Shown: positions 40,537-49,022 of the stretch, piece after piece
How positions within the stretch are numbered: position 1 is the first letter of the stretch
How the letters are laid out: every line of letters begins with the position of its first letter
Source of the DNA: Nesterenkonia sedimenti
Lineage (GTDB): Bacteria > Actinomycetota > Actinomycetes > Actinomycetales > Micrococcaceae
Direction: 5' to 3'
Assembly (NCBI RefSeq): GCF_012641515.1
Contig: NZ_JABAHY010000001.1
Coordinates: forward strand, 186,001-250,000
Length of the DNA stretch: 64,000 nt
Made by a program: the position numbers and the translations under genes
The notes under the pieces: generated by a model
The model's input: only the letters and a program-made list of their open reading frames with translations
Told to the model about the DNA's origin: nothing
The model's database searches: none

Positions 40537-40731
40537 TCACCAGGTCCGGCGCAGCTTCCACCACCAGATCCCGGTGATGACAGCGGCGGTGAGGATCAGG
40601 CCGATTAGCAGCGCCCACCAGATACTGGAGAGGAGCTCAACGATGAGCACCAGGGCGATGGCCACCACCAGAAGCTTCAGCACGATGCCGAGCAGCCGGT
40701 CAGTCAGACCTGCGGGGCTGGATGAGGACAT
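40537..40731 (-). CDS. Small two-helix membrane protein
   Basis: 64 aa. Two hydrophobic segments (LLGIVLKLLVVAIALVLIVEL and WWALLIGLILTAAVITGIWW, in part) with a short hydrophilic start and a basic end KLRRTW. GTGAGGAG precedes ATG 40731. In this context it could belong to a mating-pair or surface function of the element, but nothing specific is visible. Confidence 0.65.
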   Translation of the reverse strand: MSSSSPAGLTDRLLGIVLKLLVVAIALVLIVELLSSIWWALLIGLILTAAVITGIWWWKLRRTW

Positions 40732-40734
40732 GGT

Positions 40735-40997
40735 GACTCCTCACGGGTTTCGGAGCCGCAACCGGCAGGGTCTGGTGTGGTGAACATGCCCTGCGGGGTG
40801 CGGCAGGCTTGGTTATAAACAAAAAATTCGCGGCTGTAAAGTGTCTCTTCGCTCAAAGGACGCCCGACGCACCGAGCGATGCGACAGGTGCCAACAGAGG
40901 CCAGAAATCCGGTTATGGCACCGGTTGGCACGTGTTGCGGGATGTACAACGATTCTGCGGTTTTCGTGCTCCGAGATGCTCCCGGGGGGTAAGTGGC
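40735..40997. other. Non-coding gap in the mobilisation cluster with a candidate oriT-like hairpin
   Basis: No convincing gene lies here. The notable structure is a perfect 8-bp inverted repeat, GTGCCAAC at 40888-40895 and GTTGGCAC at 40924-40931, enclosing a direct repeat of CCGGTT (40909-40914 and 40921-40926). Inverted repeats next to direct repeats in a gap among mobilisation genes are the usual look of an oriT. The nick site cannot be assigned. Confidence 0.35.
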
Positions 40998-41330
40998 TCA
41001 TTCGGCGATGTTGCGCCAGCCCTGCCCGGCAGCCTCGTGCATCGCCATCCGAGTCTCACGGTGGATGGCCTCCTGCTTGGCCTTCGCGGCCAAATACTCG
41101 GCCACCAGACGCTGCTCGGAAGTCATAGCCGGGATCTCCGGGCGTGGGCGACGGTGCTGGATCCAATCCAGTGAATCCTCCACCACCATCGCAGGCTCCG
41201 TGGTGGAGGCCGGGGCCTCCGGGCTGAAGTGCTGACGAAGGCGGTCCGCCAGCATCCTCAGCCCGGAGACGGCACCGATCACCAGCACCGTGACCAGCAC
41301 GGCGATGATGAACAGGTCAGCGGCAGTCAT
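40998..41330 (-). CDS. Small single-pass membrane protein
   Basis: 110 aa from ATG 41330 (a GTG is directly ahead at 41333). One N-terminal membrane helix LFIIAVLVTVLVIGAVSGLRM, then a charged cytoplasmic tail with an Ala/Gln/Glu-rich helix (EQRLVAEYLAAKAKQEAIHRE in part). GGGGAG is upstream. It is in line with three other small ORFs on the minus strand. Function unknown. Confidence 0.65.
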   Translation of the reverse strand: MTAADLFIIAVLVTVLVIGAVSGLRMLADRLRQHFSPEAPASTTEPAMVVEDSLDWIQHRRPRPEIPAMTSEQRLVAEYLAAKAKQEAIHRETRMAMHEAAGQGWRNIAE

Positions 41331-41337
41331 CACCGGG

Positions 41338-41628
41338 TCACTCCCCGAAGCTGATCACGCTGCGGCGGAACTTCTCCGCAGCGGCCAGCTCGATCTGCAC
41401 CAGCACCGGAGCCAGGTCCGGGTGCTGCTGGGTGTGGTGCTGCCTGGTCTGATCGATATCAGCCATAAGATCCATGCCATTGACCGCTAAGGCGGCAGTG
41501 GCATCCTGCTCCAGCTTCGCCAACCGGGCTTCCTGCTTGACCCTGTCAACGGCCTGGTCGTACTTACGCGATTCCTGGTTCCGGGAGAGCGCTCGTCCGC
41601 TGCTGCTCCACTTCTCAAGCTCACTCAT
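41338..41628 (-). CDS. Small helical protein of the mobile element
   Basis: 96 aa starting MSELEKWSSSGRALSRNQESRKYDQ in part. It looks all-helical with possible coiled-coil character (RVKQEARLAKLEQDATAAL). GGGAAGTG precedes ATG 41628; the open frame further upstream overlaps the next gene and is not used. No family recognised. Confidence 0.65.
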   Translation of the reverse strand: MSELEKWSSSGRALSRNQESRKYDQAVDRVKQEARLAKLEQDATAALAVNGMDLMADIDQTRQHHTQQHPDLAPVLVQIELAAAEKFRRSVISFGE

Positions 41629-41633
41629 GGTGA

Positions 41634-41930
41634 TCACTTCCCTGTGGTGTTGTTGGTGTGCTGGTGATGGCGGGTGTAGTGACGGACCACCCGGGCGCAG
41701 TCGCGGTAGAGCGGAGCGATGATGTTCCTGTACTGCTGCTCTAGGCGGTCGCGGGCGGTCTTGGTGTCCTTGGCGGTCTTGGCTGCCAGATCTGCGTCGT
41801 AATCGGTCAGCCTGGCCACCAGGCGCTGGTAGGCCTCTTCGAAGTCGGAGATGCACTCCAGCAGCGTGGCCGTATCGTGCATCCCTTGGATGGCCCACTC
41901 AGGGGCTTTGGTCTGTGGTCTGCGTTCCAT
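41634..41930 (-). CDS. Small hypothetical protein of the mobile element
   Basis: 98 aa with ATG 41930 preceded by TCGAAGGACC. The sequence is helical and charged (LLECISDFEEAYQRLVARL, DTKTARDRLEQQYRNII), with a His/Arg-rich end. It stops five bases before the next start, so the genes form one operon. No family recognised. Confidence 0.6.
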   Translation of the reverse strand: MERRPQTKAPEWAIQGMHDTATLLECISDFEEAYQRLVARLTDYDADLAAKTAKDTKTARDRLEQQYRNIIAPLYRDCARVVRHYTRHHQHTNNTTGK

Positions 41931-41966
41931 GGTTCGTGGTCCTTCGAGGGTGAGGGGGCTGGGTGG

Positions 41967-42185
41967 TCAGTGGTTGGTGATGGTCTTCTCGATCAGATCG
42001 AGAACCGCGCGAATGTCATCGAGCATGGTCCGCACCGGGCTGACATTCAGATGCACGCCCTGATGCCGGTCCAGGTCCTCGCGGGTGTAGCGCAGCGCGT
42101 TCTGCGCAGCAGCGTGGATATCGAGCTGGTACTGCCCAATACGGCTGGTGAGCATATGGGACTGCTTGAGCTTGGAGTGGTTCAT
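41967..42185 (-). CDS. Small hypothetical protein of the mobile element
   Basis: 72 aa from ATG 42185 with a strong GCGAAGGAGGTG upstream. Helical, with QYQLDIHAAAQNALRYTREDL and RTMLDDIRAVLDLIEKTI, which resembles a WXG100-like or helical-hairpin size class but lacks a clear WxG. First gene downstream of the hairpin at 42376-42431. Confidence 0.6.
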   Translation of the reverse strand: MNHSKLKQSHMLTSRIGQYQLDIHAAAQNALRYTREDLDRHQGVHLNVSPVRTMLDDIRAVLDLIEKTITNH

Positions 42186-42375
42186 GGGGATTCACCTCCT
42201 TCGCCTGTCGACTGCAATTACCCCGCCAGTGGGCCTTGGTCCGTAGATGTCCCACAAGATTGCGGCGGGGACATCGGAGTACATCCAGGTCAGAAGCAGG
42301 CACTCGGCGTGTCTCGGAAGACGCGTGTCGTGGGCTTAGAGGTCGAAGGAGGTCGGATTCGGCAGGTTTAAGGCA

Positions 42376-42431
42376 AGAGAAAAGCCCACCAAGCAGAGGG
42401 CGTCGAACCGCATAGCGGTGAGCTTTTCTCT
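42376..42431. terminator. Long-arm inverted repeat, probable bidirectional terminator
   Basis: AGAGAAAAGCCCACC at 42376-42390 and GGTGAGCTTTTCTCT at 42417-42431 are complementary at 14 of 15 positions (the odd pair is a C/A or G-U depending on strand), with a 26-base loop. The A/T-rich outer arms supply a T tract on both strands. It separates the 169-aa gene from the small-gene operon. The rest of the 42186-42451 gap shows nothing else. Confidence 0.6.
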
Positions 42432-42451
42432 GTTGATGGGCGGGTGGTCAG

Positions 42452-42961
42452 CTATCCGAGGCGCCGGAGTTCACTAAGAAGCTCTTCGGCGCTCTTGGCT
42501 GCTTCGTGGCGGTCCTTCTCCGACAGGTGCACGTCGTCAATGGCATCAGCGCAAACCTGTAGTGCGCCTTGGAGAAGAGCACGACCTTCGAGGCCTCGTT
42601 CTTTTAGCAGAAGAATCCGAGAGCGGATGCGATCCCTATCGGAGGGACGCCGCTCTGGTTCTGCAAACCGGAACGTCTGCTGGCAGATCGTGAGCGTCTC
42701 AAGCCCAAGGTCAAGTGTCCACACTGTGCCAGGGGCGCGGAAGCCAGGCGGTAATGGACCTCCAGCCTGGTGTTCCGGATTGTAGGGGTCATACGCCTCA
42801 TCCTCTGAGTAAAGAGTCTCGATCATCTCTTCGTAGGTTTCGGCCTCTGGCCGGTCCTCCTCGAGATCCACTTCAGGATCAGGGAGTATCCCCTCAGGCA
42901 TCGGTGCTGGCTGCGCATCCTCGGGAACGTGACGATCTTCGTCGTTGCAAGTGCTGTACAT
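42452..42961 (-). CDS. Acidic hypothetical protein
   Basis: 169 aa. The first 60 residues are acidic and Pro-rich (EGILPDPEVDLEEDRPEAE, ETLYSEDEAYDPYN), followed by a short beta-like segment TVWTLDLGLETLTICQQTFRF and a helical C-terminal half. CCAAGGAGGCC precedes ATG 42961. It is divergent from the 587-aa gene. No family is recognised; the acidic N-terminus could suggest DNA mimicry, but that is speculation. Confidence 0.55.
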   Translation of the reverse strand: MYSTCNDEDRHVPEDAQPAPMPEGILPDPEVDLEEDRPEAETYEEMIETLYSEDEAYDPYNPEHQAGGPLPPGFRAPGTVWTLDLGLETLTICQQTFRFAEPERRPSDRDRIRSRILLLKERGLEGRALLQGALQVCADAIDDVHLSEKDRHEAAKSAEELLSELRRLG

Positions 42962-43105
42962 GTGGTGGCCTCCTTGGGCTCAAGCGTGTTCCGCACGCGA
43001 GCGGGGCCAACAACTGACTGATGCTGACCGAGGCAAACACCGTGATGTCCGCGTCGATCAGCACCAAAAGAACGTAACCGAATGAGGTTCAGTTATTGTG
43101 CAAAT

Positions 43106-43125
43106 AATAGCATATTTATGCTATT
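43106..43125. promoter_or_regulatory. Perfect 20-bp palindrome in the 587-aa gene promoter
   Basis: AATAGCATA-TT-TATGCTATT is an exact 9-bp inverted repeat with a 2-base centre. It sits in the AT-rich gap between two divergent genes, 80 bp before the ATG at 43206, and overlaps sequence that could act as a -10. This is the form of an operator for a dimeric repressor. Confidence 0.6.
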
Positions 43126-43205
43126 TCGTCAATGTTTATGCGCTTGCCCTACCCTCTCGACAGACGGGCTGGCATAGGATCAGGATCAGCGACGAGAGGG
43201 GCGAC

Positions 43206-44969
43206 ATGGCACGGGAGCTGAGCGGCGACGAGCGAGAGCAGCTTCGTGGGCATGTTGAGCATCTGTTGCTGAACGCGCAGCAATTCCCACCCTGCCCCGG
43301 CAAAGAACATGTCGATCGCGACCCCTCTAAGGCGGATGCGTCGTTTGCCATTTTGCAAGAATTCGCCGACCTGGTGGCCACCCGGTGCGAGCAACTCGTT
43401 GGCGGGGTCGCAGTACGAAACCACTTCGCTATCTATTTCCTCCAGCAGGTGATCATCCATGCCGTCGAGGAAGAGGCCGATGACGACTACCGTCAAGCTC
43501 TTCTTGCGGCCCAGCACCTGGCACTCGCGCCCGAAGAGACCGAGGAGTCATCCCTCGAAGAGCTGGCGCGCTCTACCTATGAGGCAATGATCAGCGCGCC
43601 GGACATTGCCCCGCCCAGCGTCGATGATGGTCGCGCCTACACGGAGCTCCTGGCTAATTCTGTGGTCTTTCGCCGGAACTTCGGTGCTCATCACGCAGGG
43701 TACGACGTAGGTAAGCATGCGCTCCGGCCCGCGCGTGATCCCAGGGGGCGTCTGGTTGCAGCTCAGGTGACGAGATATCTACGCCTGACGCTAGAAAGCC
43801 GAGCGCGCATGGTGGTCCTGTGGAAGCGCTACACCTGGGACTTCTACACGACATGGGGCGACGGGTTCGTCCCTGCGGTGGCGCCGAAACATGGTCCACA
43901 GCGCGATCTCTATAGTTACCATCTGCCACCAGAAGAGCCGGTGCTGAACAGTATCCGAGACCACCCTCGGCAAAGTAATACGAGCAGCTTCTTCCGAGTG
44001 AAGCGACTGGAGAATGGTGAGGTAATACGCCCAGCCAGCAGCGAGGTTATTCTCCGCCCCGGTGATTCCTGCCGGTGCGTGGTCTACATCTGCGATGACA
44101 CCGCTGTAGACGCGGAAGAGGGCGCCAAGGACGTCGTACTCCGGATCGACGCACCGAAAGTAATTGCAGGCTCGAAACAGCTAAGAGCGACGCTCAGCGC
44201 CAGCAATACCGAGCATCCAAGAGTTTGGGATTCGGTCGTGATCACGATGACCAAACCCGAGGGGAGAGCTTGGGCGAGGCTCTGCCAGAAGAGCCTGAAG
44301 CTATACAACCTCACGACCAAGCGTGAGATCCCCGTCGAGAACATCCGCGCCGTCTTCCGTGAAGGGATTCAGATACCGGCAGCGGAATCGACACGAGACG
44401 GCACGCGCCCGACATACGCCTTGACCTTTGACATACAGGCTGACTACCCAAACTTTGAGGTTAAAGCCAGGGCACGGATATCAGAACCCGGCACAGATGA
44501 TGAGTTCCGTGAGTTCATCAAGATCCGCCCCGGGCAGATCATGGAAGTAGAGGTTACCTACACCAACACCGGCAGCGTTAAGCAGAACGGCGTGGAATTG
44601 ATCCTGAACGAGCTGCCCCTGCCCTTGCGCGCCTACCCCAGCAAAGTGCGGATCACGAGATCCTCCGACCCCGATACAACCATCAATTCGGATGATTCAC
44701 TGAAGGTGGACCGGCGCATCAAGCTCGACCAGACGCACCCCAGCGAGGTGCTGACCATGCTCTTCTATCTGAAAGTCGCCGACAACGCTGACGACAGCTT
44801 CTTTTATCGGCAAGGAACTCACTGGGTCAACATGGAGAAGTTCGCGTCGATTGCCACCCAGAACGGGACCAAGCATGCCTCGCTAGATGTGCTCATCCAC
44901 GCCGAACATGGGGCCACGATGCCCACCGGCTACTTCGAAGCTATCGCAGAAGAAATAGGCGAAGCGTAG
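43206..44969 (+). CDS. Large hypothetical protein with C-terminal beta-sandwich-like repeats
   Basis: 587 aa from ATG 43206, which has GAGAGGGGCGAC upstream; the frame is open from 43098 without a better start. The first 240 residues are mainly helical and acidic (FLQQVIIHAVEEEADDDYRQ in part). From about 290 on it looks beta-rich: PASSEVILRPGDSCRCVVYI and later IKIRPGQIMEVEVTYTNTGSVKQNGVELILNELP resemble DUF11/CARDB-type domains (PGQ...V.YTNTG). No signal peptide, membrane helix or catalytic motif was recognised. It neighbours the defence operon, tail-to-tail. Confidence 0.6.
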   Translation: MARELSGDEREQLRGHVEHLLLNAQQFPPCPGKEHVDRDPSKADASFAILQEFADLVATRCEQLVGGVAVRNHFAIYFLQQVIIHAVEEEADDDYRQALLAAQHLALAPEETEESSLEELARSTYEAMISAPDIAPPSVDDGRAYTELLANSVVFRRNFGAHHAGYDVGKHALRPARDPRGRLVAAQVTRYLRLTLESRARMVVLWKRYTWDFYTTWGDGFVPAVAPKHGPQRDLYSYHLPPEEPVLNSIRDHPRQSNTSSFFRVKRLENGEVIRPASSEVILRPGDSCRCVVYICDDTAVDAEEGAKDVVLRIDAPKVIAGSKQLRATLSASNTEHPRVWDSVVITMTKPEGRAWARLCQKSLKLYNLTTKREIPVENIRAVFREGIQIPAAESTRDGTRPTYALTFDIQADYPNFEVKARARISEPGTDDEFREFIKIRPGQIMEVEVTYTNTGSVKQNGVELILNELPLPLRAYPSKVRITRSSDPDTTINSDDSLKVDRRIKLDQTHPSEVLTMLFYLKVADNADDSFFYRQGTHWVNMEKFASIATQNGTKHASLDVLIHAEHGATMPTGYFEAIAEEIGEA

Positions 44970-44978
44970 CAGCAGAAC

Positions 44979-45194
44979 TTACTCGTCTGCCCCGTCCTCG
45001 CGCTTGTGGCGCTCCAGCAGGTCTTTATGGCGTTCCCGCATCTCTGGGGTGGCCGTGATGTTCCGGTAGTGCGCCAGCAGAGCCTTAGCCAGCAGGTCCG
45101 GGTCCGGATTCCTGGGGTGCAGGCTGGTGATATAGATCGGGTCGTTATTGGGCGGACGTCCGCGCTTCTTCGGTTTCGGAGACGGCTCAGACAA
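44979..45194 (-). CDS. Small protein with AT-hook-like motif
   Basis: 71 aa with a TTG start at 45194; GGGGAGAACCCTGA precedes it. The N-terminus SEPSPKPKKRGRPPNNDP contains KKRGRPP, a typical AT-hook core for minor-groove binding, followed by NPDPDLLAKALLAHYRNITA and a charged helix. It might bind AT-rich DNA such as the 43106 palindrome; this is speculation. The gap 45195-45451 upstream holds no recognisable gene. Confidence 0.5.
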   Translation of the reverse strand: MSEPSPKPKKRGRPPNNDPIYITSLHPRNPDPDLLAKALLAHYRNITATPEMRERHKDLLERHKREDGADE

Positions 45195-45451
45195 TCAGGG
45201 TTCTCCCCGTTCGTGAAGGGCCAGTGGTTCCAGGCCAGCAGCCGCAGGTGACACTTGTGGAAACCCCGATGGAACAGTGCCTGAATGTTATAAACTCCGG
45301 GTACCGCCGTGGCCTCATCTCCTCTGAAGTATGTGTCTTCAGGATTGGCGACCGGCTAACCCGACTCCTGCACCAGTGCATCAGTAACGCGAAATAGCTC
45401 AAGGATGGGCGTCTCTAGCGAAGGTTCCAGCTTTCTTGATTAGAGGGTTCT

Positions 45452-47158
45452 CTAGTCAACCAGCGGAATCGCCCCTTGTTGAGGACGCAGAATCACTACC
45501 TGATGCCGAGCACGGGTGATTCCTACGCGCAACAAACGACGCGCTGAGGTGCGCTGTGCCGATGTGTCCGTCTCGCGGAAGAAACTTCCCTGGTACTGCC
45601 CTTCAACGAGCAGCACGCCGTCAAATTCTTTCCCCTTCGCCTTATGAATGGTCATTAGTACACAGCCCTGTGGGTTGCGTTGATCAGACTGAAGTCTTCC
45701 TGCTTCGAGCGCCCGGCGTACGGGGGTGATGGCATTGCCGTAGCTCCCATCAAGGTCCCACGCTTCAGCGAGTCGACTCCCGATCTCGTCCGTCGCTCGA
45801 AAGAGTCGGACGAACTTCGCGTTCGTCACCAGGTCTGCCAAATCATTTCCCGTACCGAGCAAATCTCGTGCACTACGCCAGTCGCTCGATGGGTCACCTT
45901 GAGGTATAAAGCTGCGTTCGCAGGCGGCACCAAGAGCTCTGGCACTGGTTAGTCGCTGCGACTCACCCTTCCGTGCTCGCTCTGCCGCTATTCTGTAGCG
46001 TTCGGTGGTTTGCCTTGCACTCTTGCTCGCGTTAGTGGCGTTCTTCGCCTCGAAATAGTCAGCGATGCAATCAAGAGTTTGGCCGAGCGCGACCTCTGGC
46101 GAATGGCTTGGCCACTCCAAAATCGAGGCAACGGCCAGTGCAGCAGCAGCCGTCAGGTCTGCATCCCAGAGGACATCATGGTCCACCGGGTTCAGAGTCC
46201 GACCATTGAAGCTGTGCTCATTACTGAGGATCGATGACAGCTTGCCGACCAGCGAGTTTGTTCTTGCAAGCACGACGACCGAGGGGTGGGTGATGCCCTT
46301 CTTACGAAGCGAACTAAACATCCAGACGACGCCGGCGTGAACGGTACTGTCGAACCCATTAGGCCAGTACGAGCGTGTAGTTACATCCTGCGTGTCCGGG
46401 AGGGGACGATTCGCTAGAACCGCATCGGCGTAGCGCAGGATTCCCCCTCCCGGGCTCCGGTGATTTTCACCGCTGAGGTCAAACTCCGCTGGGTGGAGAT
46501 GAGCACGCAGGTGATTGAGGCGCTCCGGATCCACTCGCGAGTCATAGTCAAATATGCGCTGGTCTGGATCGGCCATAAAGACAGTCTTCGACCGTGTAGA
46601 CAGCGCCTTGACGAGGTTCCATTGCGAGTCGTCGGTATCCTGGAACTCATCGAGGATTACCACGGGGTATTTATTGGCGAGCAGAGACCCTATTGACGTG
46701 CTGCCTGCGACAAGTTGGGCAGCGGCTGCAGCGAACTGGCTGAATACGTAGCGCCCCTCCTCATGGGCAAGGCGTTCTGTCTCGGACTCCCAGTCCCCTT
46801 CGAAAGCTGCTTTAGCGAGATTCTCCTGGCCGGGATAGATAATGCGTGGAGAGCGCCCAGTGAGCAGCTTGCCATGAGTCCGGAGAATCTCCATCGCAAA
46901 CGCATGGTAGGTGCGCACAGCGATCTGCTGACGCTCGTCAGAACGAAGGATGTCGCGGCAACGGATCTCTACCTGCCGAACGGCCGCACGAGAGAAGCTG
47001 AGGAAAAGGACCTCCTGGCCTGGCTTAAGGTCGGGTAGCATCGCCTGGGCTTTCAGGAGAGACAGGGTGGTCTTACCAGACCCTGGCCCGCCGAGCACCA
47101 AAACGGGGCAGTCATAATTCAGGGCACCCTGGGCGATTTTGGAGAGTTGCACCTCCAC
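45452..47158 (-). CDS. gajB: Gabija GajB: UvrD/PcrA-like SF1 helicase
   Basis: 568 aa. Walker A is LVLGGPGSGKTTLSLLKA at residues 19-36, then motif Ia FLSFSRAAVRQ, Walker B VVILDEFQDTDDSQW near 170, GENHRSPGGGILRYAD (motif IV-like) and at the C-terminus VLMTIHKAKGKEFDGVLLVEG (motif V) and RLLRVGITRARHQVVIL (motif VI). This compact UvrD-like layout next to an OLD nuclease is the Gabija GajB arrangement. GTG start, with GGGGAGTAAG in the end of gajA. In Gabija it is thought to act with GajA after nucleotide or DNA-end sensing. Confidence 0.88.
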   Translation of the reverse strand: MEVQLSKIAQGALNYDCPVLVLGGPGSGKTTLSLLKAQAMLPDLKPGQEVLFLSFSRAAVRQVEIRCRDILRSDERQQIAVRTYHAFAMEILRTHGKLLTGRSPRIIYPGQENLAKAAFEGDWESETERLAHEEGRYVFSQFAAAAAQLVAGSTSIGSLLANKYPVVILDEFQDTDDSQWNLVKALSTRSKTVFMADPDQRIFDYDSRVDPERLNHLRAHLHPAEFDLSGENHRSPGGGILRYADAVLANRPLPDTQDVTTRSYWPNGFDSTVHAGVVWMFSSLRKKGITHPSVVVLARTNSLVGKLSSILSNEHSFNGRTLNPVDHDVLWDADLTAAAALAVASILEWPSHSPEVALGQTLDCIADYFEAKNATNASKSARQTTERYRIAAERARKGESQRLTSARALGAACERSFIPQGDPSSDWRSARDLLGTGNDLADLVTNAKFVRLFRATDEIGSRLAEAWDLDGSYGNAITPVRRALEAGRLQSDQRNPQGCVLMTIHKAKGKEFDGVLLVEGQYQGSFFRETDTSAQRTSARRLLRVGITRARHQVVILRPQQGAIPLVD

Positions 47159-47163
47159 AGCAC

Positions 47164-49020
47164 TTACTCCCCGGGCTCTGCAGTGCTGGCCCCCGGCGTA
47201 ACAGCGTCGTCCAGTATCAGTTCAGGCTCGTCCTGGAGCTGTTCGTTGATGGCGAGAAGCGCATCACGGATGAAGTCGGGCAGATCAGCCTCAGTCTGAC
47301 ACTGTCCGACAAATATGTCGGTGTACCCGAAACCGAAAGCATCCCCCTTGCGGGCTTTCAACACCTTTATTGCCAGCGCGGGCAGATCATGGTCTGTGAC
47401 TTTCTCCGCCACGTAGGGGTGACTCGTCGGATAATCGTCTCGCTGAACGACCTCGTCGAGGAAGTTCCTCAGTACATAAGTCGGAACCTCCTTGACGAGA
47501 ATCTCCTCTATACCCGTCTCCGGTGACTCCCAGAAACCGTCGAACAACTTGATGTTCTCAATCGCATCTGCTGCATCGGGGGCATTTAGCTTGTCGCGCA
47601 TGCCATAGACGCGCTTGCCGAGAGCTTTGAACATCGGAGCGAAGCCTGGCACTGCACGGTCGTTGCCCGCGTTGAAGAGAGAGACGCCAGCGAGGTCGAT
47701 GTGTGAGTAGTCATTCCTGAACTGTTCGAGTGCTGATGAGACCGCGTGAACGGCAACCATTTCCGTCTGGCCCTCGAGGACGAAAACAGCGCGACTAAGG
47801 ATCGCCTCAGAAAACTGGCGGCGCTGGGTTCGGTAGGTCTTTGGCTTAACGCTTGTGGTGTCAATCGGTGCGCCCGACAAAGTCTCACCGTCCCGCGAGA
47901 GGATCACAACGTTATCCGGAGCAAACTGCTCGATGACATAAGGTGAGTGGGACGTGACGATCGACTGTCCCATTTGCTGCACCACATACTTGGTCACGCG
48001 TCGCTGAGTGTGGGGAGGAAGTGCGATCTCAGGCTCTTCCATCACGAAGATGACCGATTGGTCTCCTTTCAGATCCGCGATGATCGTTAGCAACGCGAAA
48101 ACCAGCATGTTGACTGACCCGGTGCCCTGCTTGGCGAACGGCACCGAATGGCTACTTGGTTGCGTCGCAACAAAGAGACGTACGACCTCGCGCAGATGCT
48201 CGCGCGTCAGATCTGAGGCGAAGAACGCCGCAGAGTCTTCACCCGGAGCCAGGTTGACGAACTGGCCTAGGCGTGCGCGAATGTTGTCTCGGATAACCTT
48301 CAGCTGTTCGATCTCTCCGATCGCCGGATCTAGGTCTTGCAGCGCCCCAAGTGCATTCCGCCACATTTCTGCTGCGCCCTCGCCACCGAGCCGAAGGATG
48401 GTGTCGAGCAGCGAACCGCGTTGCAGGCTAAGCGCACGAGACCCGGTACGCAACGCTCGCAGGAAGATGAATCCGCAGACTCTCTTGTGCTTACTACTGA
48501 ATCGAGCGCGACCGGATCCCAGGGATGCGCGGTCCTCGTCATCCAGCTCATCGAGTTCAGGTAGTGGATGATCAAAGAATGTGTCCCCAACGAAGTCGTC
48601 TTCCTCCTTGTCGTATCGACCTATGAAGACGACAGGGAGCGCCCAAATTACATGGTCATTGTCTGCGGACTGGAGACTATCCGGCTCTGTGTCAATAAAC
48701 TCAAGGGATTTGTCATCCCAGCGGCGTAAATGCTGCATGAAGCGGCGCCGCTGCTCATCTGAAAGGTCTGTGAGCACAGCACGAATGCAGATCTCTTGAG
48801 GCTGCCCGTCACTATCCAGATACCTCCCATGAGAAAAGTCGTGCTCGTCGATGACTGGTCGGCGATAGAGACGCTCCGGTCCAAGTACGAGCTCTAGGGC
48901 TTCGCAGACAGTCGATTTACCGATATTGTTTCCACCTACCAGCAAGGTGTGCTCTTGGAAAACCACCTCACCTGAAGTGATTCCCCGAAAGTTCTCTATC
49001 TCGAGTCGGCGAATTCTCAT
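47164..49020 (-). CDS. gajA: Gabija GajA: OLD-family ATPase with TOPRIM nuclease
   Basis: 618 aa. The ABC-type ATPase starts MRIRRLEIENFRGITSGEV with Walker A LLVGGNNIGKSTVCEALEL; signature and Walker B regions are QGTGSVNMLVFALLTI and SVIFVMEEPEIALPPHTQ, and IVTSHSPYVIEQF is the switch His. The TOPRIM domain begins SRAVFVLEGQTEMVAVHAVS (conserved Glu), continuing VSLFNAGNDRAVPGFAPMF. This is the GajA/OLD architecture, normally around 580 aa. It starts three bases after the GIY-YIG gene, forming one operon. Confidence 0.9.
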   Translation of the reverse strand: MRIRRLEIENFRGITSGEVVFQEHTLLVGGNNIGKSTVCEALELVLGPERLYRRPVIDEHDFSHGRYLDSDGQPQEICIRAVLTDLSDEQRRRFMQHLRRWDDKSLEFIDTEPDSLQSADNDHVIWALPVVFIGRYDKEEDDFVGDTFFDHPLPELDELDDEDRASLGSGRARFSSKHKRVCGFIFLRALRTGSRALSLQRGSLLDTILRLGGEGAAEMWRNALGALQDLDPAIGEIEQLKVIRDNIRARLGQFVNLAPGEDSAAFFASDLTREHLREVVRLFVATQPSSHSVPFAKQGTGSVNMLVFALLTIIADLKGDQSVIFVMEEPEIALPPHTQRRVTKYVVQQMGQSIVTSHSPYVIEQFAPDNVVILSRDGETLSGAPIDTTSVKPKTYRTQRRQFSEAILSRAVFVLEGQTEMVAVHAVSSALEQFRNDYSHIDLAGVSLFNAGNDRAVPGFAPMFKALGKRVYGMRDKLNAPDAADAIENIKLFDGFWESPETGIEEILVKEVPTYVLRNFLDEVVQRDDYPTSHPYVAEKVTDHDLPALAIKVLKARKGDAFGFGYTDIFVGQCQTEADLPDFIRDALLAINEQLQDEPELILDDAVTPGASTAEPGE

Positions 49021-49022
49021 GC

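Noticed and set aside
40704-40949. 81-codon minus-strand ORF in the 40735-40997 gap
   Set aside because: Overlaps the well supported 64-aa gene, has no Shine-Dalgarno, and its composition is not protein-like; the region has repeat structure instead.
45187-45402. 71-codon minus-strand ORF upstream of the AT-hook gene
   Set aside because: Cys/Arg-rich composition, no ribosome-binding site, and it overlaps the better supported 44979-45194 gene start.
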